From: Blattamonas nauphoetae
Taxonomy: Eukaryota > Preaxostyla > Oxymonadida
Reading direction: 5' to 3'
NCBI GenBank assembly: GCA_033064195.1
Contig: JARBJD010000083.1
Coordinates: 124,001 to 188,000, forward strand
Length of the DNA: 64,000 bases
Position 1 is the first letter of the stretch. Each line of letters starts with the position of its first letter. Shown here piece by piece: positions 59,414 to 64,000 of the stretch. The notes below the pieces were generated by a model. It ran no database searches. It worked only from the letters and a program-made list of their open reading frames with translations, and had not been told where the DNA came from. Made by a program: the position numbers and the translations under genes.

Positions 59414-60084
59414 AAACAGCAATTCCAATGTTGATGTGTATTCACGTTTGAATAACATCAATAGACGATTCCGACTGATCTGGACGATAGATGGCTCGAT
59501 TGGGATCAACACTTCAAGCAGTCCCTCATCTCGGATTGATTGATAGTCAGTGCTGGAAGTGATGGAGGGCGATCGAAAGATGTTGGCTGGAGAGAGGTCG
59601 GTGCCATCGATGAGAATCTCGAGGATCCCGTCCAAGATGTGTTTATCTGCAAGCACAGAAAGATCTCGCAAGTGAGGTGTTGAAAGGATTCTGGGAAAGA
59701 GTTTGGAGGAGATCAGGGACAGGCGATCTGACAAGGAACACCAAGAGAGACATTTGTGAATGAACGATAGAGTATCCCCGACAATCGATGGAGAGGACGA
59801 GGATAGGAGCACAGTGAGCGAATCCACAAACGCTGGGAAGGGGTTTGTGGAGCCTTTTCCAATGGACCGAAGCAAATCATCGATGTGGATTGCGAGATAG
59901 AGGTTTTTGTTTATGATCGAGAAAAACATTGAAGTTTTACTTAAAACCACCTTATCACATTTGTAGCCATCTCTTACCATGGACACAAGAGAGAGAAAGG
60001 CACGTGACACAGAATCAACGGAGATTGGAGAGTTCGGATTCCACATCAGGAATGGAGAGTATTCTGGAGAGGTCATGTGAGAGG

Positions 60085-62043
60085 TAGGCTTGTCTGACCG
60101 GCACTGACCGGTCAGTTTTCACCGAAAAGTACTGACGGTCACTGACCGGAGAAATATCAGAAACCATAATCCAAAGTTACCATTTCTCCGGAGTGGAAAA
60201 ATATTAAGTTGAAAAGAGAATGAGTTTCAGTGTCTTTTCTTCTAGATTTGATTTGATTATATCCTTTTTATTGTTATTCAGCTGTTTCAGATTCTTTTTC
60301 GTCTGATGACACCGATCGAACCCATACAGTCACGAACTTCAATCTCAAACAGCAGAGATGTGACAACATCTGCACCTTTGCAAAAGCTTCCCAGCTTCAC
60401 ACACATCAGTATCGTTTTGAGAACAAAAGAAAGGGGTTTGGGTTGGTTTTCTCCAACCTTAAAGATGAAAACACTCTCAGAAAGGATCTCCATCCAGATG
60501 GTGAATTGAAAGATATCACATCAACCAAGAAAGCGCCGGAAGTGAAAAGAAATGTGGAAAGTGAAATTTTTGTCACCTTGTTTCTCAGAATCATGTTGTT
60601 AATTGTGGACGAAGGATTTGACAGACTGTCGCACTTGTGCGTTCTGTCACTGTTTACGCGACAGCAAGGGTTCCTTTCGCTCTGATTGTGCGATTGGACA
60701 ATCGTGCTGACTTTAGCGGATGGATGAGTTGGAAACAACGATGATCAAGAAATCATCTCGAAGAATGAGGGAGGGTCCCTTTCGCTGAGCTATTTTGTGT
60801 TTGTGCCATCTCAGTATGCGAGTGCTGTGAAGCAGAATGGTGTATTTCTGTTGATAGCATCGTGTGTGTCCCGTGGAGAGGATTAAATTGGCAAGATTGT
60901 GTCGATCGTGGTGGAGGTGAGGGCAGGATCAGGAAACCAGAGAATGAGGTTTTCTCTTCGTTCTAGCAGTAAGGAGGACACTCCATTGATTGCTTGTACG
61001 CGATGTCGAAGCGGGAAATGGTGAGGTGCTCGCTTCTTTGGCTGAATGGGGACACAGACAGTGAGATTTAGTTTGCTTGAAGTTCGTCGGAAGGAGATAT
61101 GATGCTGACGGTGGTGAGAATGGAGTGGGGGAGGGAGAGAGGGGAGTGAATTGAGAGGCGTTTCCATTTCGAATGTGATCTCGATCAGTCTGGTCTTCTC
61201 CTTGAAGATCATGTTAACTTTTCAGCGATATCTCTTTTTGTTGGTGCCGTGTCGATGTGGTCGCTGTCGCCTCCCCTTCCGTCGTCGTTGAGCATCACTG
61301 AATCGCCACGGAGTGCAGCTTGGGGAGACACAACAACAGAACCCATCCACCATCCAGAATCGATTGTGGTGGATGGAGTGAATGGGAAGGACGAGTCGCT
61401 GTGCTGGGTGTCGGCAAGTGAGTGTGGATCGGTGAGTGGTTTGAGTGTTCGTCTTCCCGCACAATGTGAACGGTCGCTTTTGATGAAAACCGGAACGATG
61501 AGCGAATGCACTCCGCAGCATGCTGGAAACACAATCGAGATTGCTGGAGAAGGAAAGGCTCTGTCGATTCTGGAATCCTCTCAAGTAGATTCACTCCTTT
61601 CGATGTCGTCAGAAACTGTCTCGATTGAGGATGTTGGATTCACTCAGCATTCGTTGCTGTTGAGCAGATATCGTTTAGAATCGCTGCTCATTCTTATTTA
61701 GAATGAATCAATAGAGAACCTTCCGAGATCTTTTCTGAAGAGAATTGAGAACAAAACAGAAAAAGTGATAAAGAATCATACCAAGTACCTTTGTTCCGCA
61801 GAATAGTACAAAACGAGGCGATGATGATCTGGACAGGCACAAGGATCATGAAAGTGAGACGAATCGTACAAATAAGTGAAAAAAGGCTATCACACGGCTT
61901 CAGTACACAAATCATGACATTACTAACTGATTTCTTGCCTGTTTCCCTGAAATATTAAGTATTGTATGGAGAGGTGAGATCTTCCCCTTTGAAAAATTGG
62001 CCACTGACACTGACCGCCACTTTCGGCCGGTCAGACAAGCCTA
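60085..62043. mobile_element. hAT-type element, copy 2 (about 2 kb), carrying a surface-gene fragment
   Basis: The ends are TAGGCTTGTCTGACCGGC and its inverted copy, flanked by an 8 bp duplication GTGAGAGG (60077-60084 and 62044-62051). The terminal 70 bp match the element at 2384-4355, but the interior does not. Inside, the plus strand at 61249-61701 resembles a beta-helix surface protein. No transposase is visible. It lies in the short spacer between two divergent ARM-type genes, 8 bp from one start codon. Confidence 0.88.
61249..61701 (+). pseudogene. Beta-helix surface-protein fragment inside hAT copy 2
   Basis: The frame of about 150 codons reads VVDGVNGKDESLCWVSASEC, then a helix-like stretch with NTIEIAGEGKALSIL and SSETVSIEDVGFTQHSLLL. 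The G-x-D/E-S-x-C opening and the alternation of short hydrophobic strands fit the start of a beta-helix unit, as in the three surface genes of this window. It has no signal peptide, membrane segment or kinase lobe. Upstream in the element (about 60,780-61,250) further short coding-like pieces occur. It is most likely a captured fragment of a host gene. Confidence 0.45.
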
Positions 62044-62099
62044 GTGAGAGGGAAGAGAAAATGATGGATACCGTCAGGTGAAACCGGTTTAATACTGCG
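62044..62099. promoter_or_regulatory. Divergent upstream region separated by hAT copy 2
   Basis: Without the hAT element and one target copy, the start codons of the minus-strand ARM gene (60076) and the plus-strand ARM gene (62100) would be only 56 bp apart. That is a compact shared upstream region, comparable to the 27 bp between the USP pair. The element now places about 2 kb between the two genes. No promoter motif could be named. Confidence 0.4.
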
Positions 62100-63200
62100 A
62101 TGTTTGATAGAAAGAATTGTCCTCATTTTTCATTTTTCAATTCTGGGATGATCAACTTCACACCCACAACATCCCCTCACACACTCTCTTATCAAGCAAC
62201 ACTGGAGTCTCCTTTGCCATTTTTCCTCTCTTCTCATGCTGGCCCAATTAAATCCCCGGAAGAAGCATCAACACGATTTGAGTCTCTTGTGCACTTTGTG
62301 AAAGGAGGAGGAGTCTTTGACGAAGCTTCCACCAAACAAGCCTGCCGACTGATAAGTAATCTCACACCTGGCTTCAAAACGTTTTTCAACACAGGACAGA
62401 TTCTTCACAAACTCGTCCCAAAACAGAACCCGAGCCCCCAAGGATTTATTGAGCATTTCATTCACCTTCTCACGTGCTCGACTCCTGACATTGCGTCTGT
62501 GTCGTTCAACCTCCTCTATGGGGCTGTTATCACGAGTTCTCCATCGCTTCGATTTGAATTGGCAGGAACTGGACTCTTCTCCTTCATTCCACCCTCATTC
62601 TACGTGCCTGACATCCTTTTGAACTCTTCTCGTGGAATGCGCATGATGCATATCATCTTCGAACTGCTGCTCAGCTCAACGCAACCGGTGATTTCTGAGA
62701 TCACCCACAATACTCAGATTGGATCAGAAACGATTCGCCAAACCGTTTATAACTGTATGATTCAGCCACTTCAGCCGTTTTGGTCGCATCTCACCCAATA
62801 TGTGCCCAGGATTCCAGATCAGAAATTGGGGCGCGACTTCCACTGGATTCTCGGGACCGTAATTCGAAGTGCCCCATTCCACAGTGCAACAGCTGACTTT
62901 GTGATGAAATCAGACATTTGTTTCGTTTTCATGATCTGTCCATTGTTCTTCGCGACAGATTCGCTGAACGTGGACTTGTTCGACCAGCTGATTGAAGCGC
63001 TGCGGGATTGGAAAGACGCAGATACCAATGTGCGGAATCGAAGCAAGACCATCCTGTGCCGGTTGGGAGAGGAAGGACTGTCTGACGAACTCGAACTTCA
63101 CTCGAGACTCGCATCCGTCGATTGGAAAGTCCATCGCGGAATATACATTGCAGCCAAGCTGATCCACCTGTTTGGTGGGAATGATGCGTTTCTGATGTGA
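62100..63200 (+). CDS. ARM-type helical protein of unknown function
   Basis: A single exon encodes 366 residues. After a short N-terminus, an all-helical pattern of ARM type follows (FESLVHFVKGGGVFDEAS, ISNLTPGFKTFFNTG, SVSFNLLYGAVITSSPSLRF), ending with DWKVHRGIYIAAKLIHLFGG. Length and layout (short leader, FxSLVxxVKxxxxFD, then helical pairs) resemble the split ARM gene on the other side of the hAT element, so the two are probably distant members of one expanded family. A second in-frame Met (residue 17, MINFTPTTSPH) could also be the start. Neither signal peptide nor TM segment is visible, so it is probably intracellular. No function can be assigned. Confidence 0.72.
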   Translation: MFDRKNCPHFSFFNSGMINFTPTTSPHTLSYQATLESPLPFFLSSHAGPIKSPEEASTRFESLVHFVKGGGVFDEASTKQACRLISNLTPGFKTFFNTGQILHKLVPKQNPSPQGFIEHFIHLLTCSTPDIASVSFNLLYGAVITSSPSLRFELAGTGLFSFIPPSFYVPDILLNSSRGMRMMHIIFELLLSSTQPVISEITHNTQIGSETIRQTVYNCMIQPLQPFWSHLTQYVPRIPDQKLGRDFHWILGTVIRSAPFHSATADFVMKSDICFVFMICPLFFATDSLNVDLFDQLIEALRDWKDADTNVRNRSKTILCRLGEEGLSDELELHSRLASVDWKVHRGIYIAAKLIHLFGGNDAFLM

Positions 63201-63413
63201 TCTTGGAGAAGAATCACAGTGGCAATCACCGAGGCTGTCACAAGTCAAATCGAAACAAACAGGTGAGTGTGGACAGGAACGGTTAAAATACTCTTCAATT
63301 CATGCATAGTCCTTTCGGTAATCATGTATAGTTTTGAACCGGAGAATGGTTCTCTCACAATCGCCTGTTTCATCTTCGACACGATCGTCCCACATTGTTC
63401 AGTTTATCCATCA

Positions 63414-64000
63414 TGGCAGACGTTTATGATCATCTCGATCATGAATCGATAAGCCAGTGGATCTATTGTGTGTGTGGTGTTGGATTTGATCTTCAGAAGG
63501 GTCATGTCCTTGAAAATTCAGCCGGTGGTGAACTTCCGCAGGAAACGATTGATCAACTGTATGCTCATGTGTGAATTGCACTTGTTGTGACGTTCGCCTG
63601 TTTTTCATTTTTCACAGTTGACCTTTTATTTCCAAGTCTTCTTCCTATTCCCACCTCGCTCCATTTCACATCGTCGACTTTATTTCCTTTCCAAAACATT
63701 TTTAGCGATTTGTTAGACCTTTTATAGTCTATTGATCTCTCATTTCTTTCATCTCTCGAAGGACAGTACTCTCCTTCCCTGACTCTCTCTCATCGATCAA
63801 CTTCGACTCCTTCTCGTTCTTCACTCTCCCCCTCTCAACAACACTCGACACACTTCCATTCACAACCACTCTCTACGCATTCACCCACTTCCAACAACGG
63901 CAGGAACCCTCCCTTCCGCGTGGGTTCTACCAGAAAGCGCTCACGATCGTGTCTCATCTTCCTCTGATCCACATTTTTGAGGAAACCCTTCATATTGCTG
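63414..64000 (+). CDS. DENND6-like (DENN domain) protein, 5' part
   Basis: The first exon from the ATG at 63414 reads WIYCVCGVGFDLQKGHVLE, like the start of the DENND6 uDENN module (WLxxxCVVxFDLExGQxxE). It ends near 63571 at GT (GTGTGA). A second exon from about 63770 contains VLSFPDSLSS, then LYAFTHFQQRQEPSLPRGFY and QKALTIVSHLPLIHIF, closely following the DENND6 pattern of FxRQ, RGYFQKSLVLVS and LPxxHxF. DENN proteins are Rab GEFs of membrane traffic; DENND6 acts on endosomal Rabs in animals. The intron of about 200 nt is longer than most here, and its exact edges are unclear because the simplest acceptor leaves the phase one nucleotide off. The gene runs off the window. Confidence 0.7.

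Larger units (their letters stand above)
54685..60076 (-). pseudogene. ARM-type protein gene split by two abutting elements
   Basis: The N-terminal part runs from the ATG at 60076 to about 59414, and the C-terminal part from about 54993 to the stop at 54685. The first part has helical repeats with phrases such as VDSLTVLLSSSSPSIV, SSKLFPRILSTPHLRDLSV and PSIVQISRNRLLMLFKREY. The second begins INVSALHQPTLDFLC and ends EQELSSKSFEIMNGLGMN. I recognise this order from a large family of oxymonad hypothetical proteins in which the two parts are continuous, so the 4.4 kb between them is inserted. The function is unknown; ARM folds bind peptides or proteins. The start codon is separated by only 8 bp from the hAT element at 60085. 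No exact target duplication was found at the split. Confidence 0.7.

Overview
The window looks like nuclear DNA of a microbial eukaryote, most likely an oxymonad-type metamonad (Preaxostyla, Blattamonas-like). The reasons are: eukaryote-only families (two USP deubiquitinases, a DENND6-like GEF, an SH3/RRM protein); many very short GT-AG introns (29 to 56 nt is typical, donor often GTTTGT or GTCTG); very large intronless genes for secreted or membrane right-handed beta-helix proteins, two ending in a degenerate kinase lobe; and small families of ARM-type proteins, some with a C-terminal SPRY-like domain. The organism is inferred from recalled family resemblance, not from a database search. I saw no rRNA, tRNA or CRISPR array.

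Layout. 0.35-4.4 kb (minus): an SH3 plus RRM-like gene broken by two transposons. 4.7-19.2 kb (minus): a USP9X/USP34-type ubiquitin hydrolase of about 4,776 residues in five exons, one of whose introns (39 nt) is hidden inside an open reading frame. 19.2-21.9 kb (plus): a second USP gene whose start codon lies 27 bp from that of the giant gene. 22.7-25.7 kb (minus): a multi-exon ARM/coiled-coil/SPRY gene with a MITE inside one intron. 25.8-26.5 kb (plus): an unrecognised gene. 26.6-28.1 and 45.0-46.6 kb: a duplicated 1.5 kb block, each copy carrying a smaller ARM/SPRY paralogue.

29.8-54.1 kb is a surface-protein cluster. It holds a minus-strand beta-helix/Ig-like-repeat/TM/pseudokinase gene cut by a 1 kb TA-targeted insert, a minus-strand beta-helix membrane protein without a kinase domain, and a plus-strand beta-helix/TM/pseudokinase gene cut by a 520 bp hAT-type insert and one frameshift. 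54.7-62.0 kb holds an ARM-type gene split by two abutting TIR elements, with a 2 kb hAT element in its short upstream region. 62.1-63.2 kb is a divergent ARM-type gene. 63.4 kb to the end is the 5' part of a DENND6-like gene.

Three themes stand out. (1) Nine terminal-inverted-repeat elements lie in 64 kb; most carry clear target duplications (8 bp or TA), several sit in coding sequence, and removing the insert plus one target copy exactly restores the host frame in three cases. (2) Some inserts carry pieces of host-like genes, which suggests Pack-type gene capture. (3) The beta-helix receptors end in a kinase lobe that has lost the ATP-binding half, which suggests a surface sensing or adhesion family signalling through pseudokinases. 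How these proteins work together is inference.
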